A stretch of 64,000 nt of DNA from Pseudoduganella rivuli (GCF_009674485.1 NZ_WKJJ01000009.1:274065-338064), one strand, 5' to 3'. Positions 8,471-18,311 are shown, counted from the first letter of the stretch. Program-made: numbers and translations. Notes: generated by a model not told the origin, from the sequence alone.

Positions 8471-9582
8471 GTCTGCACCAGCTTGCGGTGGCGCTGGATG
8501 CTCATCAGGATGCCTGACGCCAGCCCCAAGGTCAGCAGCGCCGTGCCGCCATAACTCATGAACGGCAGTGGCACGCCCACCACCGGCAGGATGCCGCTCA
8601 CCATGCCCATGTTGACGAAGGCATAGGTGAAGAAAATCATCGTCACCGCGCCCGCCAGCAGGCGCGTAAAGAAGTTCGGCGCATTAGCGGCAATCATCAG
8701 GCCGCGGCCAATCAACAGCAGGTACATAAACATCAGGAACAGGTTGCCCACGAGGCCAAATTCCTCAGAATACACGGCAAAGATAAAGTCTGTCGTACGT
8801 TCCGGAATGAATTCCAGGTGCGCCTGCGTGCCCTCTTTCCACCCCTTGCCCATCAAGCCGCCAGAGCCCACCGCGATGGTGGCCTGGATGATGTGAAAGC
8901 CCTTGCCCAGCGGGTCCGTGGTCGGATCGATCAAGGTCATGATGCGTTCGCGCTGGTAGTCGTGCATCATCGACCACGCGATGGGCATCGATGCGGCAGC
9001 GGCCACCACCAGCGCGGCAATGGCTTTCCACGACAGCCCGGCCAGGAAAATCACACAAAAGCCCGCCATCACCACCAGCAGCGCCGTACCCAGGTCGGGC
9101 TGGCGCGCAATCAGGAATACCGGCACCAGCAACAGCAGTGCGCCCACCGCGTACGAATCCCAGCGCAGCATGCCCTGGCGCTGCTGGAAGAACCACGCCA
9201 GCATCAGCGGCACGGCAATCTTGGCGAATTCCGACGGCTGGATATCGGCCACGCCGATGTGCAGCCAGCGCCGCGCGCCCAGCTTGATGGTGCCGGCCAC
9301 CGCCACGGCCACCAGCAGCGATACCGTGATCACGTAGGCGGGCAAGGCGATGCGCATCATGTTTTGCGGCGAAATGTTCGCCACGATCCACATCGTCAGG
9401 AACGACATCACGATGTTGCGGACCTGGTCTTCGATCTTGCCGGGTATGCCCATGCTGGCCGACATCAAGGTCACCAGGCTGGTGGACAGCAGCATGATGA
9501 TGATCATCATCAGGGTCGGATCGAAGACAGCCAGATAGGGCTTGATGCGGCGCCAGATCGAGCGCCTTTCATTGATCGGCAT
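8467..9582 (-). CDS. rodA: Rod-shape SEDS peptidoglycan glycosyltransferase RodA
   Basis: Integral membrane glycosyltransferase that polymerises lipid II for side-wall growth with its partner PBP2. The 371 residues carry about ten membrane segments. SEDS landmarks include RRWLHIGVADIQPSEFAK and the C-terminal PFMSYGGTALLTLG signature. Its start is 9 bp after the mrdA stop, and rlpA overlaps its end. The order mrdA-rodA-rlpA is conserved in proteobacteria. Confidence 0.95.
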   Translation of the reverse strand: MPINERRSIWRRIKPYLAVFDPTLMMIIIMLLSTSLVTLMSASMGIPGKIEDQVRNIVMSFLTMWIVANISPQNMMRIALPAYVITVSLLVAVAVAGTIKLGARRWLHIGVADIQPSEFAKIAVPLMLAWFFQQRQGMLRWDSYAVGALLLLVPVFLIARQPDLGTALLVVMAGFCVIFLAGLSWKAIAALVVAAAASMPIAWSMMHDYQRERIMTLIDPTTDPLGKGFHIIQATIAVGSGGLMGKGWKEGTQAHLEFIPERTTDFIFAVYSEEFGLVGNLFLMFMYLLLIGRGLMIAANAPNFFTRLLAGAVTMIFFTYAFVNMGMVSGILPVVGVPLPFMSYGGTALLTLGLASGILMSIQRHRKLVQT

Positions 9583-9591
9583 GCAGCCTCC

Positions 9592-11922
9592 TTATTCTTT
9601 GTTGCGCGGCGCCGGCGGCGTGGCCGGCGGCAAGCCTGGCGCCGGCTGTTGCGGTGTGGGCGAAGGCGGCTTCGCGCCCGGCTGCTGAGAGACGGCGGCA
9701 GCAGGTTTGGCGCCCGGCGCCGGCGTGGCCTGCTGTGGTGCGATGGCTGCCGGTTTGGCTCCCACGGTGCTACCCGGCGGCTGGGCCGCGCCCGTCGCCG
9801 GCTTTGCGCCGGCCGCCTGCGCCGCCGCGGGCGCATGGCTGTGCGAGCCAGCCGCTCCCGGCTTCGCTCCCGGTCGCTGGTTAGGCGGCTGGATCAGTGG
9901 CGGCTGTTCCGGCTTGGCTGGCTGGACCTGCTGCCCCGGTTTGGCTGGCGCTGCCGCGCGCTGTTCAGCGGCGATCGCTGCCGCCTCCTCATCATCCGGC
10001 TCTTCCACCGGAATGAACTCCGACGCATCTTCCTTCGGCACCGGCGTGGTGTCCTTGCCTTCCGGACGCTTGCCCAGCAAGTAGTAATCAAGCACCTTGC
10101 GCGCGATCGGCGCCGCTTCCTGTCCGCCGAAACCCGCATTTTCCACGATCATGGCCAGCGCGATTCGCGGCTGGTCGGCCGGTGCAAAGGCGGTAAACCA
10201 GGCATGGTCGCGGTAGCGTTCATTGATTTTCGAGGCGTTGTACTTTTCATTGGCCTTGATGGCAATCACCTGCGCGGTACCGGTTTTACCGCCCACGGTA
10301 TAGCCTGCGTTGATGAAAGCGCGGTATGCGGTGCCGCCTGGTTCGCTGGCCACGCCCACCATGGCGTTCTTGATAAAGTCGATGTTCTGCTGTTTGAGCG
10401 GAATACGGTAGCTTTCCTTCGGTACCGTCAGCGCGCGCGCCTTCGTGGTGCCGTCTTCGATAATTTTCACCAGGTGCGGCTTCATCACCACACCGTTATT
10501 GGCCAGCGTCGACACTGCGTGCGCCACCTGCATCGGTGTATAGGAATTGAAACCAGAGCCATTGCTGACAGCAATGGTATCGCCGCCAACCCATTTGCCG
10601 GCTTGCGGATTCTTTTTAAAGCGCGCCCGTTTCCATTCCTGCGAAGGCAGCACGCCGGTCTTTTCATTTTCCAGGTCAATGCCGGTCGGCTGGCCAAAAC
10701 CAAACGGCTTCATGAACTTATGGATGGCGTCGATGCCCATATCGCGCCCGAGGATGTAGTAATACGTGTTGCACGACACGACAATGGACTTGCGCATATC
10801 GACCGAGCCGTGGCCGCCCACCACGTCGTCGCGGAACTTGTGATCTCCCAGGTAGAAGAAGCCGGGGTCGCTGATGGCCTGGCCCGGCGTGCGCACGCCG
10901 GTCTCCAGCGCGGCCAGCGCCATGAATGGCTTGAAGGTCGAGCCAGGCGCATAGGTGCCGGACAGCGGACGGTTCACCATCGGCTTGTCCAGCGACGTGT
11001 TGAGTTCATTCCAGCTTTGCGTATCGATGCCGTCGACGAACAGGTTCGGGTCGTAGCCGGGGCGCGACACAAATGCCAGGACATCGCCCGTGGCCGGTTC
11101 GATCGCCACCAGCGCGCCGCGCCGTTCGCCAAACGCTTCTTCCGCGACTTTCTGCAGTTCGATATCGATCGACAGGATCAGGTTGTTGCCGGGCGTGGCC
11201 GGCGTGCGCGACAAGGTGCGCACCGCGCGGCCGCCCGCCGACACTTCCACCTCTTCATAGCCGGTGACGCCGTGCAGCTGCTTTTCGTAACTCTTTTCCA
11301 GGCCTTCCTTGCCGATGTGTTCCGTGCCCTTGTAGTTGCGCGCATCGTCGCCCGCTTCGATGACTTTCGCCTCATTCTGGCTGATGCGGCCGATAAAGCC
11401 GATCACGTGCGACGCGGTTTCACCCAGCGGATACTGGCGGAACAAGCGCGCCTGGATTTCCACGCCGGGGAAACGGAAGCGCTGTGCGGAAAAACGCGCC
11501 ACTTCCTCGTCGCTCAGGCGGGTGCGCAACGGCACGCCTTCGAAGCCCTTGGTTTCTTCCAGCAGGCGCTTGAAGCGCTTGCGGTCCTTGGCTTCCACCG
11601 ACACCAGCTTGGCCAGTTCGTCGATCACCGCCTCCAGCGGCGCGCGCAATTTCGAAGGCGTGATTTCCAGCGTATAGGCCGAGTAATTACGGGCCAGCAC
11701 CACGCCATTGCGGTCGACGATCAAGCCACGGTTCGGCACCACGGGCACGAAGGCAATGCGGTTTTCTTCCGCCTGCGTCATGTACTTGTCGTGGTGGACC
11801 ACTTGCAGCCACACGAAGCGCGCCAGCAACAGCGCAAAGCAGACGAACACCAGCAAGCCCAGCGCCGACAGGCGCAGGCGGAACAAGTGCAGTTCGCGTT
11901 CGGTATTCTTGAACTCGGTCAT
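9592..11922 (-). CDS. mrdA: Penicillin-binding protein 2 (class B transpeptidase)
   Basis: Cross-links peptidoglycan in the elongation complex. One N-terminal membrane anchor (about 18-40) is followed by the pedestal domain and the transpeptidase domain with S328-T-F-K331 (SxxK), S383-C-N385 (SxN) and K546-T-G548 (KTG). At 776 residues it is about 140 longer than usual. From about residue 620 it carries a Pro/Ala/Gln/Lys-rich tail with five GAKP repeats, presumably periplasmic and disordered. Fourth gene of the mreBCD-mrdA-rodA-rlpA operon. Confidence 0.95.
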   Translation of the reverse strand: MTEFKNTERELHLFRLRLSALGLLVFVCFALLLARFVWLQVVHHDKYMTQAEENRIAFVPVVPNRGLIVDRNGVVLARNYSAYTLEITPSKLRAPLEAVIDELAKLVSVEAKDRKRFKRLLEETKGFEGVPLRTRLSDEEVARFSAQRFRFPGVEIQARLFRQYPLGETASHVIGFIGRISQNEAKVIEAGDDARNYKGTEHIGKEGLEKSYEKQLHGVTGYEEVEVSAGGRAVRTLSRTPATPGNNLILSIDIELQKVAEEAFGERRGALVAIEPATGDVLAFVSRPGYDPNLFVDGIDTQSWNELNTSLDKPMVNRPLSGTYAPGSTFKPFMALAALETGVRTPGQAISDPGFFYLGDHKFRDDVVGGHGSVDMRKSIVVSCNTYYYILGRDMGIDAIHKFMKPFGFGQPTGIDLENEKTGVLPSQEWKRARFKKNPQAGKWVGGDTIAVSNGSGFNSYTPMQVAHAVSTLANNGVVMKPHLVKIIEDGTTKARALTVPKESYRIPLKQQNIDFIKNAMVGVASEPGGTAYRAFINAGYTVGGKTGTAQVIAIKANEKYNASKINERYRDHAWFTAFAPADQPRIALAMIVENAGFGGQEAAPIARKVLDYYLLGKRPEGKDTTPVPKEDASEFIPVEEPDDEEAAAIAAEQRAAAPAKPGQQVQPAKPEQPPLIQPPNQRPGAKPGAAGSHSHAPAAAQAAGAKPATGAAQPPGSTVGAKPAAIAPQQATPAPGAKPAAAVSQQPGAKPPSPTPQQPAPGLPPATPPAPRNKE

Positions 11923-11942
11923 TGGGACAGCTGAGTGTTGGC

Positions 11943-12455
11943 TTAGATGGGACGCGTATGGTCTTTGTCGATGGCGCGCCGCTGCGGCGCCAGCAAGATC
12001 ATCGTAATGAACGGCCAGAGCACAACCGCCACGACGCTTTCAATGAAATACCACCAGCCGGGGAACTTGCCCGAGACGATAAAGCGCACCATCAATTGCA
12101 CGGACTGCGCCATCAACAGCAGCGGGAACACGTGCATCGCCTGGGTAATCAACGGGAACCACAGCACGCGGCGGTGAATCATGATGGCGCAATACGACAG
12201 CAAGGTATAGGCCAATGCATTTTCACCCAGCAAGGTCGCGTCATGCACGTCCATCAGCAAACCGAGGAAAAACGCAGTGCCGATGCCGACTTTGCGGGGC
12301 TGATGCACGCCCCAGAACACCAGGGTCAGCGCGACGAAATCCGGCGCCCCGATGAACTGGCCCCACGGCAGCAAGTTCAGCAGGAAGGCGCAGAACAGGC
12401 TGAATGCGATGAACACCGGGCTGACCGGCAACAATATGTAGTGTGGACGGTTCAT
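11943..12455 (-). CDS. mreD: Rod shape-determining protein MreD
   Basis: Small inner-membrane protein of the elongasome, 170 residues with five or six hydrophobic segments. It starts MNRPHYILLPVSPVFIAFS and contains the charged FWGVHQPRKVGIG and LMDVHDATLLGENALAY loops typical of MreD. It lies between mreC (10-bp gap) and mrdA (20-bp gap), which fixes the identification although MreD proteins are poorly conserved. Confidence 0.92.
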   Translation of the reverse strand: MNRPHYILLPVSPVFIAFSLFCAFLLNLLPWGQFIGAPDFVALTLVFWGVHQPRKVGIGTAFFLGLLMDVHDATLLGENALAYTLLSYCAIMIHRRVLWFPLITQAMHVFPLLLMAQSVQLMVRFIVSGKFPGWWYFIESVVAVVLWPFITMILLAPQRRAIDKDHTRPI

Positions 12456-12465
12456 TGAAATACTT

Positions 12466-13539
12466 TCAACGCGTCTGCGGTTCGTTGGCGGCGCCGGGCG
12501 CGGCGCCAGGACGGGCGGCGGCCGGCGGCGTTGCAGCTGGCGCCGCAGCCGGCTTGGCGGCCGGCGCCGTTGTCGCGGGCTGTGCGCCAGGCGCGGCGGC
12601 AGGTGCTGCCGCAGGCGTTTCCTTCGCCGCTTCCTTGGCTTCCTTCTTGCTCCGCTTGCCCGGTTTGAATGGTTCTTCTTCCGGCGGACGGGGCGGCAAT
12701 TCCGGCGGCGACATCAGGATCAGCAACTGGCTGTGGCTCTGGATACCGGACAGCGGCTGGCAAACCACACGGCCAAACACGCCGTTCGAATTGTTTTCCA
12801 CCTGGGTGACGCGCGCCACGGCCAGGCCGGCAGGATATACGCCATCGATGCCGGACGTGATCAGGATATCGCCCACTTGCACATTGTCCGTTTGCTGGGC
12901 CGCGATAAAGCGCAATTCCAGCTGGCCCGACTGGCCACGGCCATAGGCGACACTGCGCAAGCCATTGCGCAGCACCTGGATGGGGATCGCCTGTTCCTTG
13001 TCCGTCAACAGCGTGACTTCCGACGTGAACGGGAACACGCGCGTGACCTGGCCGACGACGCCCTGGTTATCGATGACGGGCAAGCCCAGTTGCACACCCT
13101 GCTGGATGCCGCGGTCCAGCACGATCTTGCGGCTGGAACTGTCGCGGGCGTCGTACAGGATTTCCGCCAGCAGCGATTTGCCGGGCACGCGCTCGCGGGC
13201 GTCCAGCAACTTGCGCAGTTGCGCATTTTCCACGCTGTAGAGCTGGGCTTGCTGCAAAGCCTGGGCCGAGGCGATTTGCTGCTGTTTCAATTCGCGCACC
13301 TGCTTTTCCAGCGAGGACAGCGAGGAAAAATAATCGCCGACACCATAAATAGCGTCGCGCGGCAGCAACGCGACCATTTGCAGCGGGTACAGCACGGTGC
13401 CGACAACCTGGCGTACGGTCTTGAGCGCGTTCATGCGCGCGTCGGCCAGCAGCAGGGCAATGGAAATGCACGCGAACAGCGTCATTTTGACGCGGGCGGG
13501 CGCGCCTTGTTTGAAGAGTGGCGGAGGACTGTATTCCAT
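12466..13539 (-). CDS. mreC: Rod shape-determining protein MreC
   Basis: Bitopic membrane protein linking MreB to periplasmic PBP2. The 357 residues have a membrane segment (about 17-35), a coiled coil (about 73-112, SSLEKQVRELKQQQIASAQ) and a double beta-barrel periplasmic domain (about 115-260). The last 85 residues form a Pro/Ala/Lys-rich tail that is longer than in most MreC proteins. The gene starts 136 bp after mreB; no T-rich terminator is seen in that gap, so read-through is expected. Confidence 0.94.
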   Translation of the reverse strand: MEYSPPPLFKQGAPARVKMTLFACISIALLLADARMNALKTVRQVVGTVLYPLQMVALLPRDAIYGVGDYFSSLSSLEKQVRELKQQQIASAQALQQAQLYSVENAQLRKLLDARERVPGKSLLAEILYDARDSSSRKIVLDRGIQQGVQLGLPVIDNQGVVGQVTRVFPFTSEVTLLTDKEQAIPIQVLRNGLRSVAYGRGQSGQLELRFIAAQQTDNVQVGDILITSGIDGVYPAGLAVARVTQVENNSNGVFGRVVCQPLSGIQSHSQLLILMSPPELPPRPPEEEPFKPGKRSKKEAKEAAKETPAAAPAAAPGAQPATTAPAAKPAAAPAATPPAAARPGAAPGAANEPQTR

Positions 13540-13675
13540 GGCTTCCGATATTCCGGCGCTCGCGCGCCACCGATAGGCCTGCGCACTCAGCCAGTATAAG
13601 CCGGACTGATTTCAGCGTCAGCCTGTACGCATGCCACTGCGGGGAACGCGCCACGGCATTCCCCACAAAAACGCA

Positions 13676-14719
13676 TCACTCGTACGAGAAGATGGAGCCC
13701 AGCTGGTCCATGCGTTCCAGCGCCATGCCGGAACCGCGCACCACGCAGGTCAGCGGATCTTCCGCCACCAGCACCGGCAGGCCGGTCTCTTCCATCAGCA
13801 GACGGTCCAGGTCGCGCAACAGTGCGCCACCACCGGTCAGCATCATGCCTTTTTCAGCAATGTCCGCGCCCAGTTCCGGCGGGGTCTGCTCCAGCGCGTT
13901 CTTCACGGCGGACACGATGTTGTTCAGCGGGTCGGTCAGCGCTTCCAGGATTTCGTTGGACGAAATCGTGAACGAACGCGGGATACCTTCCGACAGGTTA
14001 CGGCCCTTGACTTCCATTTCCTTGACTTCGGAGCCAGGGAAGGCGGAACCGATGGCTTTCTTGATGGCTTCCGCAGTCTGTTCGCCGATCAGCATGCCGT
14101 AGTTGCGGCGGATGTAGTTGACGATGGCTTCATCGAACTTGTCGCCGCCCACGCGCACGGAACCTTTGTACACCATGCCGCCCAGCGAAATGATGCCCAC
14201 TTCCGTGGTGCCGCCGCCGATGTCGACCACCATCGAACCCGTTGCATCCGACACCGGCAAGCCGGCGCCGATCGCCGCCGCCATCGGCTCTTCGATCAGG
14301 TACACCTGCGACGCGCCCGCGCCCAGCGCGGATTCGCGGATCGCGCGGCGTTCCACCTGGGTCGAACCGCAAGGCACGCAAATGATGATGCGCGGGGAAG
14401 GACGGAAGAATTTCGAATCGTGCACCATGCGGATGAATTGCTTCAGCATTTGCTCGGTGACGGTAAAGTCGGCGATCACGCCGTCTTTCATCGGGCGGAT
14501 CGCCTCGATGTTGCCAGGTACTTTACCCAGCATCTGCTTTGCTTCCTTACCGACTGCCTGGATCGTTTTCTTGCCGTTCGGGCCGCCTTCCTGGCGGATC
14601 GCAACGACCGACGGTTCATCCAGCACGATGCCGGAACCGCGTACATAAATCAGCGTGTTGGCAGTGCCCAAGTCAATTGCCAGATCGGAGGAAATATACC
14701 TGCGTAAAAAACCAAACAT
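13676..14719 (-). CDS. mreB: Rod shape-determining actin homologue MreB
   Basis: Bacterial actin that organises side-wall synthesis on the inner face of the membrane. From the ATG complementary to 14717-14719 it has the standard 347 residues. An AGGAT ribosome-binding site precedes it; an upstream in-frame ATG at 14815 would add an unlikely basic leader. The sequence begins MFGFLRRYISSDLAIDLGTA, with the phosphate-1 loop DLGTANTL and phosphate-2 VVDIGGGTTE. First gene of the rod operon. Confidence 0.97.
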   Translation of the reverse strand: MFGFLRRYISSDLAIDLGTANTLIYVRGSGIVLDEPSVVAIRQEGGPNGKKTIQAVGKEAKQMLGKVPGNIEAIRPMKDGVIADFTVTEQMLKQFIRMVHDSKFFRPSPRIIICVPCGSTQVERRAIRESALGAGASQVYLIEEPMAAAIGAGLPVSDATGSMVVDIGGGTTEVGIISLGGMVYKGSVRVGGDKFDEAIVNYIRRNYGMLIGEQTAEAIKKAIGSAFPGSEVKEMEVKGRNLSEGIPRSFTISSNEILEALTDPLNNIVSAVKNALEQTPPELGADIAEKGMMLTGGGALLRDLDRLLMEETGLPVLVAEDPLTCVVRGSGMALERMDQLGSIFSYE

Positions 14720-14986
14720 GAGTATCCTGTGGCGCGGCGCATGCGCGTATAAACAGTTATAGGGAGTATCCGTGGATGCGGCGGCCGCCGGTAGTCGGCG
14801 CCAGCCACGCATCAACCCGCCATTCTACCTTATAATTTGGATGGCATTTACCAAAAATCCATTCTAATGTGCGGCCGCACCAACGGTGAATTGCACGGGA
14901 ATTACTGGATTTTCCCTGCGAAATAGCAGGAATTATAAGTTCTTTATCAATACTACAACGGCGCGCCCAGCGCGCAATCCCGCACT
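14720..14986. promoter_or_regulatory. Divergent promoter region between mreB and gatC
   Basis: This 267-bp spacer is AT-richer than its surroundings. On the minus strand, a TTTTGG element complementary to about 14853-14858 and a TATAAG element complementary to about 14831-14836 are about 16 bp apart and point at mreB. On the plus strand TATAAG near 14935 may be the -10 of gatC. These are visual assignments only. Confidence 0.35.
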
Positions 14987-15286
14987 ATGTCCCTGACACT
15001 ATCCGACGTAAAACGTATTGCCAACCTGGCGCAACTGGAAATGAGCGAAACCCACGCCGCCACCGCCCTGGAAGAGCTGAACGGCATCTTCGCGCTGGCC
15101 GAGCAAATGCAGGCTGTGGACACCGGTGGCGTTGCCCCTTTGAGCCACCCGCTGGCCGCGCACATGAACGTGGCGCTGCGCCTCCGTGAAGATGCGGCAA
15201 CGGAGCCTAATTTGCGTGAAGACTATCAAAAAGTCGCGCCAAAAACGGAAGACGGCCTGTATCTGGTGCCGAAGGTTATCGACTGA
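14987..15286 (+). CDS. gatC: Asp-tRNA(Asn)/Glu-tRNA(Gln) amidotransferase subunit C
   Basis: Small 99-residue subunit that wraps around and stabilises the GatA-GatB complex. It begins MSLTLSDVKRIANLAQLEMSE, the usual GatC start, and ends with the conserved LREDYQKVAPKTEDGLYLVPKVI. First gene of gatCAB, with gatA 58 bp downstream. Confidence 0.95.
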   Translation: MSLTLSDVKRIANLAQLEMSETHAATALEELNGIFALAEQMQAVDTGGVAPLSHPLAAHMNVALRLREDAATEPNLREDYQKVAPKTEDGLYLVPKVID

Positions 15287-15344
15287 TCATTCGCCCCGTC
15301 CGCACTCGCCTTGCGTCCGTACTTGAATATCCTGATTAAATCCC

Positions 15345-16814
15345 ATGCATAACAAAACCATCAAAGAGCTGTCGCAGCTCCTGCAGAAGAAAGAAGTGAG
15401 CGCCGTACAACTGGCGACGCATTTCCTGGACCGTATCGAAAAAAGCGATCTGAATGCCTTCCTGCACGTCGACCGCGCCCTGACCCTGGCGGAAGCCGCC
15501 GAAGCGGATGCGCGCATCGCCGCCGGCACCGCCACCCCGCTGACGGGCGTGCCGATTGCCCACAAAGATATTTTCGTGACGAAAAACTGGCGCTCGACGG
15601 CGGGCTCGAAAATGCTGGCCAATTATGTCAGCCCGTTCGACGCGACCGTGGTGGCCAAATTCAAGGCCGCCGGCATGGTTTCGCTGGGCAAGCTCAATTG
15701 CGACGAATTCGCGATGGGTTCCGCCAATGAAAACTCCGCTTTCGGCCCGGTGAAAAACCCGTGGGACCACAAAGCCGTGCCGGGCGGTTCGTCCGGCGGT
15801 TCCGCCGCCGCTGTGGCGGCGCGCCTGGCGCCAGGCGTGACCGGCACCGACACGGGCGGCTCGATCCGCCAGCCGGCGTCGTTCTGCGGCATCACGGGGA
15901 TCAAGCCGACCTATGGCCGCGTCTCGCGCTTCGGCATGATCGCGTTCGCGTCGTCGCTGGACCAGGGTGGTCCGATGGCGCAAACCGCGGAAGATTGCGC
16001 GTTGCTGCTGTCGGCCATGGCCGGCTTCGATGAACGCGACTCCACCAGCCTGATGCCGGAACAAGGCGGCATCGACGAAGATTTCAGCCGCGACCTGGAC
16101 CAGCCTTTGACTGGTTTGCGCATCGGCGTGCCAAAAGAATACTTCGGCGAAGGCCTGGCGGCCGACGTGGCCGCCGCGGTAAAAGCCGCGCTGGACCAGT
16201 ACGTGCAACTGGGCGCCACGCTGGTGGATATCTCGCTGCCAAACACCAAGCTGTCGATTCCCGCCTACTACATGATTGCGCCGGCGGAAGCGTCGTCCAA
16301 CCTGTCGCGCTTTGACGGCGTCCGCTTCGGCCACCGCGCCGACGGCTACAAAGACTTGCAGGACATGTACAAGAAAACCCGCGCCGAAGGTTTCGGCCCG
16401 GAAGTACAGCGCCGCATCATGGTGGGCACCTATGTGCTGTGCCACGGCTACTACGACGCGTATTACCTGAAGGCGCAGCGTATCCGCCGCCTGATCCAGC
16501 AGGATTTTGAGGCGGTATTGAACGGTCCGGACGCTGTCTGCGACGTCATCATGGGCCCGGTGGCGCCGACTGTGGCGTGGGACCTGGGTTCCAAATCCGA
16601 TCCGGTCGCCAACTACCTGGCCGACATTTATACGCTGTCGACCAGCCTGGCAGGTTTGCCGGGCATGTCGATTCCATGCGGCTTTGGCGCTAATCAGCGC
16701 CCGGTCGGCCTGCAAATCATCGGCAATTACTTTGCCGAAGCCAAGCTGCTGAACGTTGCCCACCAGTACCAACTGGCCACCGACTGGCACAAGCAAGCCC
16801 CCGCAGGCGTCTAA
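15345..16814 (+). CDS. gatA: Asp-tRNA(Asn)/Glu-tRNA(Gln) amidotransferase subunit A
   Basis: Amidase subunit that releases ammonia from glutamine for transfer to mischarged tRNA. The 489 residues contain the amidase-signature Ser-Ser-Lys triad as K74 (PIAHKDIF), S149 (PGGSSGGSAA) and S173 (DTGGSIRQPA), at the spacing known from GatA. Its presence implies that Gln-tRNA and/or Asn-tRNA is made by transamidation; which one cannot be told here. Confidence 0.97.
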   Translation: MHNKTIKELSQLLQKKEVSAVQLATHFLDRIEKSDLNAFLHVDRALTLAEAAEADARIAAGTATPLTGVPIAHKDIFVTKNWRSTAGSKMLANYVSPFDATVVAKFKAAGMVSLGKLNCDEFAMGSANENSAFGPVKNPWDHKAVPGGSSGGSAAAVAARLAPGVTGTDTGGSIRQPASFCGITGIKPTYGRVSRFGMIAFASSLDQGGPMAQTAEDCALLLSAMAGFDERDSTSLMPEQGGIDEDFSRDLDQPLTGLRIGVPKEYFGEGLAADVAAAVKAALDQYVQLGATLVDISLPNTKLSIPAYYMIAPAEASSNLSRFDGVRFGHRADGYKDLQDMYKKTRAEGFGPEVQRRIMVGTYVLCHGYYDAYYLKAQRIRRLIQQDFEAVLNGPDAVCDVIMGPVAPTVAWDLGSKSDPVANYLADIYTLSTSLAGLPGMSIPCGFGANQRPVGLQIIGNYFAEAKLLNVAHQYQLATDWHKQAPAGV

Positions 16815-16847
16815 GCCCGGCGTGTAACCTAATAGCGAGATACAAAT

Positions 16848-18311
16848 ATGGAATGGGAAGTCGTCATCGGTATTGAGAACCACGTTCAGCTCACTACCGA
16901 ATCCAAAATCTTCAGCGGTTCGCCAACCGCTTTCGGCGCCGAAGCCAATACGCAAGCGAGCCCGGTTGACCTGGCCCTGCCGGGCGTGCTGCCGGTCATG
17001 AACAAGAAAGCCGTGGACCGGGCCATCCGCTTCGGCCTGGCTGTGGGCGCAAAAATTGCGCCGCAATCGATCTTTGCGCGCAAGAATTACTTCTATCCGG
17101 ATTTGCCAAAAGGCTATCAAATCAGCCAGTTCGAAGACCCGGTGGTACAGGGCGGCACGCTGACGTTCGGCTATGAAAAGGACGGCAAGTTCGTCACCAA
17201 GACGGTCAACCTGACCCGCGCGCACCTGGAAGAAGATGCCGGTAAATCCTTGCACGAGGATTATCATGGCATGTCCGGCATTGATTTGAATCGCGCCGGT
17301 ACGCCATTACTGGAAATTGTTTCCGAGCCTGAAATGAGCAGCGCGGCGGAAGCTGTCGCTTATTGCAAGGCATTGCACGGCCTCGTCATGTGGCTGGGTA
17401 TTTGCGACGGCAATATGCAGGAAGGTTCGTTCCGCTGCGATATTAACGTTTCCGTGCGTCCGAAAGGCCAAAAGGAATTCGGCACCCGCTGCGAAATCAA
17501 AAACCTGAATTCGTTCCGGTTTATTGAAGAAGCCGTCAATGTCGAAGTGCGCCGCCAGATTGAATTGATCGAAGATGGCGGCCAGGTGGTGCAGGCAACC
17601 CGCTTGTATGATCCGGATAAAAAAGAAACGCGCCAGATGCGCTCGAAAGAAGATGCGCAGGATTACCGCTATTTCCCGGATCCGGATTTGCCGCCATTGA
17701 CGATTTCCGAACAATGGATTGCGGACGTCAAAGCCGATATGCCGGAATTGCCAGCAGTAAAACGCGACCGCTTCATCAATGAATTCAGCCTGCCGGAATA
17801 TGATGCATTGATCCTGACGGCGTCGAAAGATATGGCGCTGTATTTTGAAGCCGTGGTGGCCAAAGCCGGCAAGGAAAATGCCAAGGCTGCCGCCAACTGG
17901 CTGATGGGCGATGTGTCGTCGACCTTGAATCGTGAAAACACGGACATCGGCGCCTCACCAGTGAAACCGGGCCAATTGGCCAACATGCTGAAGCGTATTG
18001 CCGATGGCACGATTTCCAACAAGATTGCCAAGGAAATCTTTGGCGATATGTGGGCAGAAAACTCGGATGATGAAAACCTGGTCGATGCGATTATCGACAA
18101 GAAGGGTCTGAAACAGATTTCCGATACCGGCGCACTGGAAGCCATCGTAGTGGAAGTGCTGGCAAACAATGCCAAATCTGTCGAGCAATACCGTGCCGGC
18201 AAGGAAGCAGCCATTAATGCGCTGATCGGCCAGGCAATGAAAGCGTCGAAGGGTAAAGCGAATCCAGCCCAATTGACGGAACTGCTGAAAAAGAAATTGG
18301 CTGAAGGCTGA
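16848..18311 (+). CDS. gatB: Asp-tRNA(Asn)/Glu-tRNA(Gln) amidotransferase subunit B
   Basis: tRNA-binding kinase subunit that activates the misacylated residue. At 487 residues it is full length, starting MEWEVVIGIENHVQL and carrying the cradle-domain motifs SPVDLALPGVLPVMN and ARKNYFYPDLPKGYQISQ. The YqeY-like helical tail occupies about 340-487. The last two thirds use more A/T-ending codons (ATT, AAT, GAT, TTG) than the neighbouring genes, judged by eye. A strong terminator follows. Confidence 0.97.
   Translation: MEWEVVIGIENHVQLTTESKIFSGSPTAFGAEANTQASPVDLALPGVLPVMNKKAVDRAIRFGLAVGAKIAPQSIFARKNYFYPDLPKGYQISQFEDPVVQGGTLTFGYEKDGKFVTKTVNLTRAHLEEDAGKSLHEDYHGMSGIDLNRAGTPLLEIVSEPEMSSAAEAVAYCKALHGLVMWLGICDGNMQEGSFRCDINVSVRPKGQKEFGTRCEIKNLNSFRFIEEAVNVEVRRQIELIEDGGQVVQATRLYDPDKKETRQMRSKEDAQDYRYFPDPDLPPLTISEQWIADVKADMPELPAVKRDRFINEFSLPEYDALILTASKDMALYFEAVVAKAGKENAKAAANWLMGDVSSTLNRENTDIGASPVKPGQLANMLKRIADGTISNKIAKEIFGDMWAENSDDENLVDAIIDKKGLKQISDTGALEAIVVEVLANNAKSVEQYRAGKEAAINALIGQAMKASKGKANPAQLTELLKKKLAEG

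Noticed and set aside
8818..11934. Very long plus-strand open frame (over 1,000 codons) opposite rodA and mrdA
   Set aside because: It is His/Arg/Gln-rich with no recognisable domain and lies exactly antisense to two well-identified genes; such frames are common opposite GC-rich genes.
15336..17267. Minus-strand open frame opposite gatA/gatB
   Set aside because: Antisense to two full-length conserved genes, with no ribosome-binding site or domain.
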